Positions 33,923-46,560 of a stretch of 64,000 nucleotides of DNA are shown here, in pieces. The notes under the pieces are model-generated. The model was not told the origin of the DNA, ran no database searches, and saw only the letters and a list, made by a program, of their open reading frames with translations. This stretch comes from Cucumis sativus. Taxonomy: Eukaryota; Streptophyta; Magnoliopsida; Cucurbitales; Cucurbitaceae. A program made the position numbers and the translations under genes. Positions within the stretch are counted from its first letter, which is position 1; each line of letters opens with the position of its first letter. The stretch covers positions 19,664,607 through 19,728,606 of the forward strand of contig NC_026656.2 of the NCBI RefSeq assembly GCF_000004075.3, in the 5' to 3' direction.

Positions 33923-36900
33923 TTATTAATATTACCCTTCAAAATAAATTATATAATACAAAACAAACTTTAAAAAGAAATTAGTTCCACTAACCAATAC
34001 CACTTAACGCTTAAGTCAACCATCAATAGTTCCATCCCCCACTTTTTACTTCTGCTTTTAACCCTTCACATTCCACCTTCCAATTTTAACATTTTAATCT
34101 CACTAATTTTACAAATTTATGCTCTCGTTTTTGTTGGACGAATGACTGATTTAATTAATGTATAATGATTTAATAAAAAAAAAACTAGTATTTTCATCGC
34201 ACTCCTGTGTAAAGACGTTATTTTCACCTAGTGATTAATTGAAGTCATATAACATGATTGTTATGTCAAACAAACTTAGTAATTAGGATAATATTTTGAA
34301 ATGTGTAGTTAGGATGAAAGGATTGAATTGGTACTTAATCAGATTAACTTCACATGAGATAGTCTTAGATGAAATTAATTAAATTGATATTTTGCCTTTA
34401 ATGAATGAATTGGTTCACATCAATATTTTTTTCAAATTTTGGCTACTTTCTGTTGTTGACAAATATACATGTATGCATGCATTTTTTGTGGTCAATAAGA
34501 GGAATATTATTGACAAGAAGTGTTGATTTTCATATTAATTAATGGTCAACATTTGTCCACGTGGCACATGTAATTTACGTTCCATCTTTCTCTTTCCGTT
34601 CGAGAAAGTGTAATTGCAATAATAATAATTTATATCTAAATTTGTTATTTTGGACGATTTCATTGAGAAACACCGTGTTTTAGTCAATGGATAGGCATGA
34701 CTTTTCTCTACCTTGTTTTGTTCCTAGTTAACGAGAAGAGATTATATTTGCACTTAAGAAAGATTATACTACGAGACTCTTTCCATCAATCTCGTTTTAA
34801 TTTAGTTTTGTATTGTTGTTAGTTAGGGTTAATTTTAAATATTAGATTAGATTTAATAATCATTCTAATGAAAAGGAAAACCAAAATAATAAACATAAAA
34901 GTAACTTTAGAGGTTGAAGTGAAATGAATAAGTAATCTTTGTAAACAAATGAAAACTGTTTGAATATGAAGAAATATATAATAATAAAAAGTCGGGAGTT
35001 TAACTAAAAAGAGAGAAATACTTGAGAGGGTAGAAGAAAATAAAAAAGAGAGTAATAATTGATAATAAAGAGTTAGAAAGAAAGAAGCATTAGCGATAAT
35101 GAAAGGAAGTGCTTGAGATTTTTGAATGGAAGCATAAAGTAAAAGGAAAAGTAAAGAGTGAAAGCGAGGTTATTAATTACACAAAAACGACCATTATAAA
35201 AACAAAACTTCAACTTTTGTCCATAAAATTAAAAAGAAAAAATAAAAAATTTTAAACGTCGGCCTATAACAACACTCTAATTATCAAATAAAAAGTTGAA
35301 ATTTGCTGTTTATTTAAAAATTTAAATAACTTACAAAATCCAAGACATCGGTAGATTATGTGACCACTAAGAGTTAGTATTTTCAAGACACGTGTCAAAG
35401 GTGTTGTATGTTAAGGATGATGATACTAAACACAATAATAATATACATTTAAATTACTAATTAAATTTTGGATTTTGACAAAGCTTATTATATCTTCTTA
35501 ACTTAATAAAAAAACGGATGAAACATTAAAAATCCTATAGTGATTTATTAAAATATGTAGGAAAAAGATTTCATGTTTTTTTTTGGGTAAAGGGTTTTAT
35601 TACTATATGGATAATAAATAAAAATATATAATTTTTTAAAAAATAGGAAGGAAACTTCGAATAAAATACTTAAAAAATAGAGAAATTATTTAGGTAGAAC
35701 AAAATGAAGAGAAAGTTGATTGTATTTTGTTTTTGTATGAAAAGAATTAGAATATTAAGGGTGTATTGAAATAAATGGAGGGAGAGAATAAGAGTAATAA
35801 TAAAATGAAAGGGGTAAAAGTAAAACGCAAGAAAATCCGATTCCCACGTAAAAATCATGAGCGCGTGCAAAGTCGTCCGTACAAGGTGGGGATTAGGGAA
35901 GCAAAGAAATAAAATTAGAGAGATAAATAAATGATAAAGTAGGTGTGGGGAGCCACCTGCACTCTAATTAATGGTGAAATTAAGGCTTTCAATTGTGGTG
36001 AGTGTGAGATCATCATCATCCTCATAATTTGTTTGAAATGTGAAACATCCAACACCACCTCTTTTCACTATTTCTTATCATTCACCTCATCCTTCCATCT
36101 ACATTCTTCAAAATTGACCCCTCACCACCCCATTTTTCTATTTCTAATCACACATTTTCCATATTTATACCATTTGTATTCCTAATCTCCCTAATCTATT
36201 TCAATAACTATTATTATTTTTAGATAAAGAAATTATCATGTTTGAGACATTTGTATAAAACCTTATGAGGTGGTTATAAAAGCAAAGTCTTTAAATTGTA
36301 TACTTGAGACAAACAATATCATGCTATTGTCAATATATAATTTATTGGCCTAACCGTTAGGAACACAAATTTAAATACAAAAAAACGCGCATTGGAATAA
36401 GAGATACTAACAAACAAAAGTATCTATTGTACTGTGGGTGATTGCAACAAATCAGTAAATATGACAAAAATCAACACTACCTTGATCTATATGTGCATTG
36501 AAGCAATTGACAAGTATAGCCTATACGTTGCATTGCTAACCATGAAATGAAGAAGTCGACCAAATGTTCACATAAGGTCAAAGAAAATCACAAGAACTAG
36601 ACATAATGAACATTATTATTTAATGACTAAAAAACTTGATGATCACTAGAAACACAAAAGTAATATAAACGCTTCAAAATAGTTTAACAACCCAAGGTAA
36701 AGTGAAGATTCAAACTATATTAGTAAGGATGAATGATACACATGTGAAATTGATCAAGTAGACAATAAAATATAAACCTCAACCATGCATAAACACAAAA
36801 AACACACAACAACAACAAAGACTTTGGTCAAGTAATGAAACATCAAAAGTGGCTTTTAATAAGTAGAATTATTTGTAATGGAAGGAAGATGAAATAGGTG

Positions 36901-39900
36901 TAATAACTTCAGATAGTTCCATTATTGGGTGGTTATTGTTTCTGATATTATGTCCATGATAGAATAAACGAAATAGTGAATTGGATAATAAAATAGGTAT
37001 GGTAGTATTAAGTATTAAGTATGAAGAGTGAGTAGAAGGGGCCCTGTGAATGGATAAAAGAGTAATTTAGAGAGGAATGAAGGAGGGGTTAATTAGAAAA
37101 AGAAGTGAAAGGGTGAAATAATTTAGGAGGTGTCCCGTTAGAAGGGGAAATTAATTAATAAAGAAGTGGGAAGAAAATCTTGGTGTTTCCGACCACAAAA
37201 TCTTTACAACAGTCTTCACCAAATATATATATTTATATTCTTTATTTTTCTTAAATAAATTATTTAATAAAATAATACAAAAGAATTCAAAAGTCACTCA
37301 CGCGGCTGCCCACTTTTTTTCCTTCCACATCCCCGTCTTATCTCAGACGCCATTTCTCTCTCTTCTTACCCCCACGCCCTCCGATCACATCACATACCAA
37401 ATCAACGGCCTTCACGCCTCTCCCACATTTCCTACCATAACTATCAATTAAATATTGTCTTCATATTACAATTCCTTTTTTTTTTTTGTTTACAAAAGGT
37501 ATTGAATTGATTTAACGATACATATAATTTAATTTTAAAATTTTGATCTTTCTACAGTAATAAAAGAAAATATATAGTTTTTTCTTCCTCATCATTCTAG
37601 TACCTATGTTTTGTTTTCTTTTTTAGGTTGTCAAACTCTAAGTAATAGTTTGTTAGGACAAATTCTTTTCTTCCTTAACAAATTTCTAAATCTTAAGAAA
37701 TTTTTTTCTTATGTCTCCGTTTTAAAAATCCCATCCTAAAGAAATTCAAAGTTGGAGAAAATATACTTTTACATCTAATAATCAATTATATTAAAAAAAA
37801 AGTATCAATCTATTGAAACACAAAATACAAAAATTCATAAACTTGTTAACCATGGCGTGATACTCACAATCTAAAAAAAATAAATATTGTAAATGGGAGG
37901 TTAGTTAGTTGGAGATATTGGTAAAAGGGGGAAGGGAAATGGTGGCAGGAAGGGATTGGGGAAGGGAGGGGAATATGGGAAATCGTAAAAAAGAAAAGGA
38001 GAAAGAGTTGAAAGGGGGGTTGGGTTATGGAGAGCGAATCGGCGTTGGGATGGAGTAGGGCAGAGAGTTGGAGTCGGAGTTTGTAGGCGCATGCATTACA
38101 GCACGCTTAGGGCTCGGACTTCCATACAAACACGCACACAACACATAACCCTCCCCCCTTTTTTTTCCTTATAATTTTCTTCTTCTTTTTTGGTCAAACT
38201 ATAATTTAATGGGGGAGAGAGTGCACGCGAGGGGTATTTTAACCAAAAACAATTATATATATATATAAAGAGAGAGAGGGAGGCAGTGATAAGTGACGTG
38301 TCTCATCTCATTTCATGTTTATATTAAATTAAAAATTGAAAGTGGGGACCACATACCAGCGCCCATTGCGGAAGAGTAGCTAGCCGCCACGCCACTGTGA
38401 GGATCGCGTGCTTTCTACTTTCCTTCCCTTTTTTTATAACTCTCTCTTCCTTTTTTACTCATTCCGCATTCCAAATCAATTCCTACTCTCCTTCATACCA
38501 TAAGCCCAATCTTAAAACCAAACAGTAACATCCTTGGATCTTGGGCCCATAACTCATACAACCCTACCTATTACATAGTTCCAACCACGGTAGCCTCAAA
38601 GCTCCACACCAAACTTGAGTGAGGATCTCTTGTGCAGATCATCAACTTGATCAACTACACAAAAGGGATCGCAACAACATAACCAACATCAATAAGATTC
38701 AACTCCTTCAATGTTACCTATTAAACTAATATATATAAAAAGAAAACAATTGTTGATATTTACCGTTTTTAATTTTATGAATAGTTTTGTTTCGGTATTT
38801 ATTATTGTTTACTTAATCAAATTTTATGTAACGATTTTGTTATATAAAATATAATTATATCTCAAATCTCAATCTCCATTACATTAAAAAAAAAAAAAAC
38901 ATTTATTTGTACTAAAGAAGATACGACAGGTAAAATGACTAAAGAAATTTTATTTACCACATTAGTGTGGTAACATATACCCAATGTAAGTTGAAGCAGT
39001 TACAAGTTTTACCTAATTTACAGAATTTTCTTACTCTTTACAAGCCTAATGGGTTGGGCCTATCAAACGTTCACATTGGGCTAGCTCATCGCTCAAGCCT
39101 TCTATAAAGCCCAAAAAAAGTCCATTTCACGTGGGACTGTAAAGAAGCCCGTGTAACATGACATGGCCCAACAAACGTTCCAACTAAACACAAGGCTGTG
39201 TTGTTTGCCATCCCTAATGAAAAATTATTCAACTTGTAATCGTTGGATAGATTTGATGATTATTAACTTAGTTTAGCTCAACAAGAATTAGCACGGCATC
39301 TCTCAGTTTCGTAGTTAAGCTAGCCAATAAATCATGTAATGTCCAATTGGGACCCAAAGCTAGGTTAGTCCACAAATTATTCGAAGATCAAAAGTAGAAT
39401 TAAACAAAAATCAACATCTATGAACTAGAAAACCAGAAGACAACTTTAACAATCTAATACAATTTTGGTCGTGTAATCATAACTATAAAACTCAAATTCA
39501 TAGAACCTCAGTTCATTTATGTGAATCAAATTTTCTTAGTCAAAATCTCATTGGAACAGTGTGTAAAGTTTTGGTCACGCAATCATAAGTGGAGAAGTAA
39601 TGAGATAGCAGTCCTAACTCCTAAGCTCTTCTCAATCTCATGGATAGCATTCTATTATTCATAAGGGTCTTTATTGATGATTAAGGCAAAAACACGTGGA
39701 TGTTCAATTAAATGTACTAAAAATCAAAAGTGCAATATGGTTAGTCAAAGTTGAGAGAAAATAAGAAAGTTGTGAAAGTGAAAATTATGGCAAACTTAAT
39801 TTGTCTTCTATTACTTAATTTTTTAACCGTAAAGAATCAGATTAAGGATGTGATGTCAAAAGGAGAAACATAAAATAACAGTGAATCAACAACTAAGTAA

Positions 39901-40783
39901 AATTCTCTGTATTACCATACAAAGAGAACATATGTTTCATCCATATTCAAACCCATGCCAACTTCATTTATTAACTTTCGTTTTCTTCTAAATTTGCCTA
40001 TTAATATGCTTTCGAGTTTCAAGACATAACGCCATGAAATGTTTACTGTTTTTTTTTTTTTTTTCTCTCAAAATATTTATGAATTTAATTGAAAAATTAA
40101 ATCTTCTGTATGATATTATCCGCTGTAAATCTATCCTTAATAAGCATTAGAACTGTATTTGTTCTTTTATAAAAAAAAAATCTAACTCTTTCCAATTTAT
40201 TTAAAAAAAGTACATTCTCTATCTACTATCATTTTGTTTGTCTATCACCCACCCCTCCCTACCTTCATCCTCAGATAGCATCTTCTCGCTTTGGGGTAAG
40301 TTTCTCAAACTCATAGAGGCACGATTGACTGTTACATTCATCATCAGATAACATCCTCTCACGCACATAATTCTCCAAGACTCGTAGACATACGACCAAT
40401 TGACACCAATTGTAAGAAATAAGAATTAACAACCAACAAGGGAAAGGAAAACAAATCCAAATAAAAAAATGCAGGAGTCAAATTTCATCAAGCAAAGAAT
40501 TTAAGAGAATGCAAAACCCCCAACTTCAAAATACATACAATTGAAGTCACATCCTGTTGATTCTAGGTAAGATTTTGTGCTTCGAGCGAAAGTAAAGAAA
40601 TTGAAATTTAGAATTCTCAAAGATTTTCTTCCTCTAGCCCTGTTTTATTTACTTATATATATTTATTGATTTGAATGGGCTTTTACCATATATAACCAAG
40701 GAGGTAAAACCCAGTCATAGTAGACAAAATGGTCAAACAAAGGGCTGATGGCTGCAGACTCTGCCCACAGTGAGTTTTTTTTT

Positions 40784-40802
40784 TTTTTTTAAAAAAAAAA
40801 AA
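40784..40802. repeat. T-run/A-run perfect inverted repeat
   Basis: A run of T immediately followed by a run of A (about 14 and 13 bases in total extent around this position), self-complementary. Similar junctions are near 5551 and 20039. Confidence 0.6.
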
Positions 40803-41228
40803 CACTATTTAAATGACTCAACAGAAGATATATTAAATAATTCCCAAAATTCATATGAAATTGACAAAATTTTCACCTTTTTTTTTTCCTTTTTGTCCCA
40901 CTATTTTTTGGGCATCCTTTTGTTTGCTTCTTTTTTTCTCCTTTTTTTGGTCTCAACCAATAAAAATTTGACACCTAGAAGAAAGTGTATCTGAAAATAA
41001 AAGACTTCCCAATTCCTCCTCTTCCTCCTCTTCTCCTTTCATGACAACAGAAAGAAACATCTTGGGGACTTGGTTCTTCTTCATTCTTCTTCATTCTTCT
41101 CATTCTCCATTTTTTGTGTTTTTTCTAAATTATCCTTTCAATTGCCAGACGTTTTTTTTTCAAAAAAACTTCCATAAAAAATTTACTTCAGGACTGGAAG
41201 ATCACACCTCCCATCACCCTTTTTTTCC

Positions 41229-43113
41229 CTATAGCTCCACTTCACAGGGTCTGTTCAATCTCCTCCTCTTTGTAGCCTCTGAGCTGTTATGATGAGAAGA
41301 ATTTGCACATGATCCAACTGCTGTATCATTGCTTTTATAGCTTAAACATGTCACATCCAACACCCCGCTCGGACTCCGGGGCTCCGACATCGACACTCGC
41401 GAGTCCTTCATTGACCCACCACCACAGATTAACATGCCATTGATTAATTTAAGACACTTCATAACTCTTTCCTGCATAAGATGCAAGTAAATCTAATGTA
41501 TCAGATGATGATGATCCACAAAGAATCAACTTTGGTAATTGACCTAGGTTTAATTTTCAAGTCTTTTTTGTTGGTTGTTGGACAAATTAATATCTACATT
41601 ACCATTTGGAGTTGCTGAATGAGAAGAGGAATTGCTCTCTCAGGGTCCACTGATTGAGCTTCCCCAGCTACTGATATTGCCACAGCTGCTGCAATTTCAG
41701 ATGGTTTGAATTCCAAGAAATCAATCCCTGCATTCATTTTTTCCAACCACCCGATACAATATCAATCAACACCATTTTGAAACCTCGACACAACGATGTA
41801 TCGTACCAGAGATGTAATGAAGAAATTTATTGACTGATAAAACTAACACTAACGCTAGTTTAAGAAAGAGCACCTTGTATTATGTTCAAGAGCAGATGAA
41901 TAGACCGAGCGATCGACATTTTGATAGAGAGTTTGTCGTCGTGAATCTTGTGGAGGTAATGATCAATAAACGAGAAAGGTGTAACTGCTTGCATTCTCCA
42001 CCCTAATGTTGTCAAGACTAAAAGCTCCATTCTTTCAATGGTTCTTGCTTCGAACACAAATTTTGATCCACCCACCTGTGAGTTAAACTCAAATCATTAT
42101 TATGCAATGGCTAATGCTAACAAAAACTCTGAAATCGTTTTCCAGCAAAAGGGTGTTGAAAAGATCTTCTAACCTGTAAATCCAAAGAGAGTGGGACTTC
42201 AGTCTCCTCCAATTTGGCCGCAAGGGACATACATGCCACAGCAAGCAACTGCATTGTCCAAGCTTTGCCTTTCTGCAAATGGCCCAAAAGCAATTAGACA
42301 TGATATCATGTAAAGCAAATGACGAATTACTGATAACAGAATGTAATCGTCCTTACAGGTAGATCGTAAGCCGATAGGAATCGATCCAAGTAGTTTACAG
42401 CTAAGTATGTACAGAGAGGTCCAAAACTGAAATGAGCACTCACCTGTTCATCCAAGAAAAAAGAAATGGATTTAGATATTAGACTTCGATCAATAAAGAA
42501 CAAAAGAACGAGAATTTGATAAGCACTTTAAACAATCACGGAGACAAAAAAGAGAGAAGATGATGCAATCAAACTCTCTCAGACCACTTTGCAACCAGAA
42601 CTTCGAGAAAAGGTAAAATACTTAGATGATCAGAAAAACTTGCAGAAAGGAAGAATCAAAACTTCAATAATCAGCCAAAATCAGAGCATTTCTTATCCAA
42701 AATACAAAGAACAATCATGAATCGGGACCGAGACCATCCATAAAGGAAAATCAAAGCGATCGAAATCGAGATTCAACTATAAGAGAAACACCCACCTTTT
42801 CAATCCAATCGACGGCCTCTTTTCTCGCTCCAACGTCCAACTCGCCATTTTGCAACTTTACAAGGTACCCATCAACAGGCAAGTGCTGGGCTTCCTTCTC
42901 AACCATTTCAATCAAACATTCATCGCTCATAAACAGCAACCCATCACCACCGCCGCCACGGCGAGAGTTCCGATTCCGACCAGTTCTAAGATAATAAGGA
43001 GCCATCACAAACTCCTCAACTACTGTTTCATCATCACCATCGTTATTATCGAAAATGCAATTCTCTTCAGCGCATAAAAGGCTAGAAACAGCAAGGTCAA
43101 AACTAGGAGCCAT
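41229..43113 (-). CDS. D-type cyclin (CYCD2/CYCD4-like), six exons
   Basis: Exons: 43113-42796, 42443-42357, 42272-42174, 42075-41874, 41727-41603, 41471-41229; all introns GT-AG; 357 residues. The frame upstream of the ATG opens only at a non-ATG codon. LLCAE at residues 12-16 supplies the LxCxE retinoblastoma-binding motif. The cyclin box begins near residue 70 and includes [10 protein letters not shown] (97-106), then [40 protein letters not shown] and [20 protein letters not shown]; Lys and Glu of the CDK-contact pattern are present. A second cyclin fold follows ([14 protein letters not shown]). The C-terminus is Ser-rich with [12 protein letters not shown]. Six exons and this length fit the CYCD2/CYCD4 subgroup. 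Role: activates CDKA to phosphorylate RBR at G1-S. The exact paralogue is not assigned. Confidence 0.92.
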
Positions 43114-43399
43114 TACTAAAAATATCCCCTTTCCCCTTTTCACTTCCCCCTCTCTCTGTTCCAATCCGGGGGCAAAAGGAAACCCAAAACAAAAAAACAG
43201 AGGCCAGAAGCCACCACACCCGAATATGTAAATTTGAAGAAATTTTCAGACGACGACGATGAAGAAGACGAACAAAAACGAAATGGGTATTCTTGCTTAT
43301 CAATTTTATAACAAAGAATTGGATTATTAAGGCAGTAAAGAACAAAAAAGTTATTCTTGAAGCAGAGAATAGAGAGGCAGGAAGAAAGGGTGGTTCTTC

Positions 43400-43400
<1 letters not shown>

Positions 43401-43429
<29 letters not shown>
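43401..43429. repeat. (TTC)n / (GAA)n microsatellite in the cyclin leader or promoter
   Basis: About ten TTC units on the plus strand, read as GAA in the direction of the cyclin gene, some 290 bases before its ATG. Confidence 0.9.
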
Positions 43430-43430
<1 letters not shown>

Positions 43431-44639
43431 GTTAAAGTTTTTTTCTTGTGTTCTTTACACAGTAATCCGTTAGTTGGCTCCTCTAGACCTCCGTTTCTGC
43501 AAGTTGGGGGTGTGAAAAGAGAAGAAGGGAAGGAGGTGAAAAAGGGGAGGCTTTTTAGGTTAAAGAGAAAGAAGATGAGGAAGGGACATATAAGGAATCA
43601 GAAAGAGAAGGAGAAAAAATAAAAGAAATGTAGTGGGTTTGTGTTTGTGTGTGTCTCTTGGTAATACAAAGGCTACAGGCTGGATTTAGACAAGGGCAAT
43701 TCCAAGATTTTGTTCTGCGTATTTTGTGAGAGAGACATACATGAGAAGAAGGCTGATTAGAGAAGCCATTGGTCCCTTCTCTGACAATTGCAATAACCCC
43801 ACCCAACCCAACTCTCTCCTCTCCTCTCCTCTCCTTTCTTTTTTTCCTTTTTCTTTTCCCAATTACTCTCAAATCATAATAATACTTCAAAACAATTCCC
43901 TCTAATAACCTTTATGTCTTTCTAATGATCTATATTTATAATTTTCTTTTACATTTAACACTTCCAACCTTTCATTATCTAATAACTAAATTACTTCTTT
44001 TGTATTTTGGATACTGTCCCTTTTACACGTTCATAGTTTTCATTAGACGTGTCTCATTGTCTCTTTCCACCATGTCTATAAAAAGCTCACAACTTCGTTT
44101 AAACACCAATATCGTAAATCTTGAATATAAAGTTTGATGTCATCTCATAATTCAACTTAATAAGCATTATAGTGTTATTTTCAACTTAAACAATAATTTG
44201 ATGTTTTTGTAAATGATCTTCATATTTATTTTTAAATCGACTGATACTATCCATAAATATTAAACTCGTGATAAGGAGTTATATTAAAAAAAAATATTGT
44301 CAAAAATATTTATAATATATATCAAAATTTTATATTTTATCCTTGACAGACACTACTTGATTTAATTCAAAATTAATATATAACTTGTTAATATTTTAAT
44401 TTATATTGTTATTTTTAGAAATAGATGAAACAAAAATTCAAACGATTAAATTATTTAATTATTTTAGGATAGAATGATATAGAGTAGATATGCAGTGTAT
44501 TTCTTCTCTTTCTTTATTTCTTTCTTGTTTGGGCAAAAATATATTGGAAATCTGTTGTTTCTTTTACTTTAGGAATTGCATTAATTAAAAAATAATAATA
44601 ATAATAGATGAAATGGGAAGTGTGTATAGGAAAGAAGAA

Positions 44640-44900
44640 AGGAAGCGTCACGTCCCTTCAGAGAAGAAGTGGGGGGGCGTGGCGTGGAGTGGTGGAGTGG
44701 TGATTAAAAGAGTGAAAGAGGGTTAAAATGGTAGTTTCGATAGACGAACCCAAGAGTAGCCCAAACGTACTGGGATGCTGTCTTTTTCGTCCCATGCTGA
44801 CACGTGTACTATGGCAGAAAGAAGAAGAAGAAGAGGAAGGAGCTGTTGTCTGGGAACGAAGAGCGGGCCCCTATCTTTTCCGCGCCTAAATTTACGAATT
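44640..44900. promoter_or_regulatory. GC-rich island with G-box and E2F-like words
   Basis: Contains a run of seven G within GTGGGGGGGCGTGGCGTGG, GACACGTGT (a G-box/ABRE core) at about 44800, and TTTTCCGCGCC near 44877, close to the E2F consensus. It lies about 1.5 kb upstream of the cyclin ATG. It may be a distal promoter of that gene or an unrelated island. Confidence 0.3.
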
Positions 44901-45429
44901 TGACACTCACTTTTTTGTTCAAACTCTTTCCTATTGTTTTCTCCTTTCATATTTATTTATATTCATTTCCTTTCTATTTTATTAATTAACCTTAGACACA
45001 TTCCCTAATATACGGATTTTATTTTATTTTATTTTTTAATTTTAATCATTTTTCAAATTCGTCATTTTTAATGGTTGAAATTTTTTATGTTAGTTTCTTT
45101 TTTTTCGAATTTAATAAATAAACATATAGTTAAATTAATGTTTTTTTTAACTTATTTTATATTAGAATTTGTATTTTTAAATGTCAAATTCTAATAGTTA
45201 GGTAGTTTGTATTTTCAATGCATTTTGTTATTCATATTGTAAAACATTTAGTGATGTATTGGGATGTTCGCCACAAATTTTAGAAACATGTTCAATATAT
45301 TGATTTTGTTAGGAAATGATTAGTATATAATCAAGTTTGATAAGGTTTTATTTTGAGAACATAATTAATAGTTTATTAAAGAAAAAATTATTTTTTAGCG
45401 TGAACACTTTTTTTTTAAGTTTTAAATAT

Positions 45430-45850
45430 TAATTTTTTTAGTGTTTGAATTTATTAAGAATGGACTCATTTAGTCATCCAGATTTCAAAATATGTTTTTT
45501 TAGTTCTAGATTTTTTTTATAAATAGTTTATAAGATCTTAAAAGTATTTTATGTTTAGTTTTTATAAACAATTAATATAAAATAAAAATATTTTTATAAC
45601 GGGATATGGTTTTTTTATGAGTTATTCTTCTAATTTGAAACATCATATAATTATTTAAAACAAAGTATAAAGTTGGGACCTTTTAAACTTTGTTTTAAAA
45701 ACACATGGACCAAAAATAATGTACATCTTGAAAATTTGTGAACTAGATGAGTTTATTATTCTAAACCTATAAACTATTTTTAAAATTAAGGATCAAAGGT
45801 ACATATTCATATGAGCTTAGAGACTAAACAATTTTTTTTACCAAGACTAT
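45430..45850. repeat. Decayed dispersed repeat
   Basis: Words such as 'ggactcatttagtc', 'gggaccttttaaa', 'aaacacatggaccaaaa' and 'gagactaaac' are typical of transposon-derived repeats of plant intergenic DNA. Similar words occur at 30700-30860 and 51100-51260. No structural ends are visible. Confidence 0.3.
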
Positions 45851-46079
45851 AAATTAATAAACGAACTCTAAATAAATTAAAAGTTATGGAAATGTAGGCT
45901 TCTCAATTTAAGTTGAACCGATTTTGGTGGTGTTTGCATTAGAGTAATAGTAACATAATTTTGTAGTTGCACTGCAAAAAAGAACACACAATATTTTAAT
46001 ACAACACGATTTGTTTAAATATCATCGTGTTTTTTTTTTTAATTACTACCAAAGTATTATTTAACTAAAAAAATCCTTT

Positions 46080-46560
46080 GGTAGATCCGAAGCTCTTCTT
46101 AATTGTTTGGCTTTCTTCTTCCAAAAATATGATGAAATTAAGCATCGATGTTGCTTTTCCTATATGAATTTTGCATAGGGGCTATACCTCGATGATGTTG
46201 ACCATGTTGTGGCTGCTCAAGCTATGTGTAAGATGTGTTATTGGATTTATTGATCCGTTGAGATAGGAGAGTTGAAATTCATTGGGACATTTGGGTGCTC
46301 AAGGTATTGTGTTGAGGTTTCATTCCATGTGCTTTGCTTCTTCATCTCATGGTGTCATTTATGCTCAATCGCTATATTAAATACTGTTGAGCTTAGCTTC
46401 GACATCGTATAACATAGTGATGTATTATTTAGCACATCGTACACTTTTGAATCTATTTTTATGTTCTTGAATCGATGTCTTCTCTTATGATTTTCTCTTC
46501 CTGCTAATGTTACTTGTGCTCATATTCCCAAGAAAGAGAGTAATAAAATAAAAGCTTCTG
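46080..46560. other. Higher-complexity segment without open frame
   Basis: About 480 bases with more balanced composition than both flanks and many words such as GATGTTGACC and GTGGCTGCTC. Frames are broken. It could be a decayed gene or LTR fragment, or part of a non-coding transcript. I cannot name it. Confidence 0.25.

Larger units (their letters stand above)
25101..41228. other. 16-kb gene-poor region
   Basis: No secure protein-coding gene. Visible content: AT-rich repeat fragments (26270-26370), an inverted repeat (27924-27995), a promoter-like site with a 35-codon frame (29333-29524), a MITE-like element (30476-30692), a C27 run (33874-33922), long purine-skewed tracts (about 34980-35170, 35700-35840, 36880-37180), and islands of higher complexity near 31960-32330, 37300-37440, 38290-38600, 39040-39200 and 40240-40440. 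These could hold non-coding RNA genes, regulatory DNA or transposon relics. I could not read any tRNA or known microRNA from them. Confidence 0.45.
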
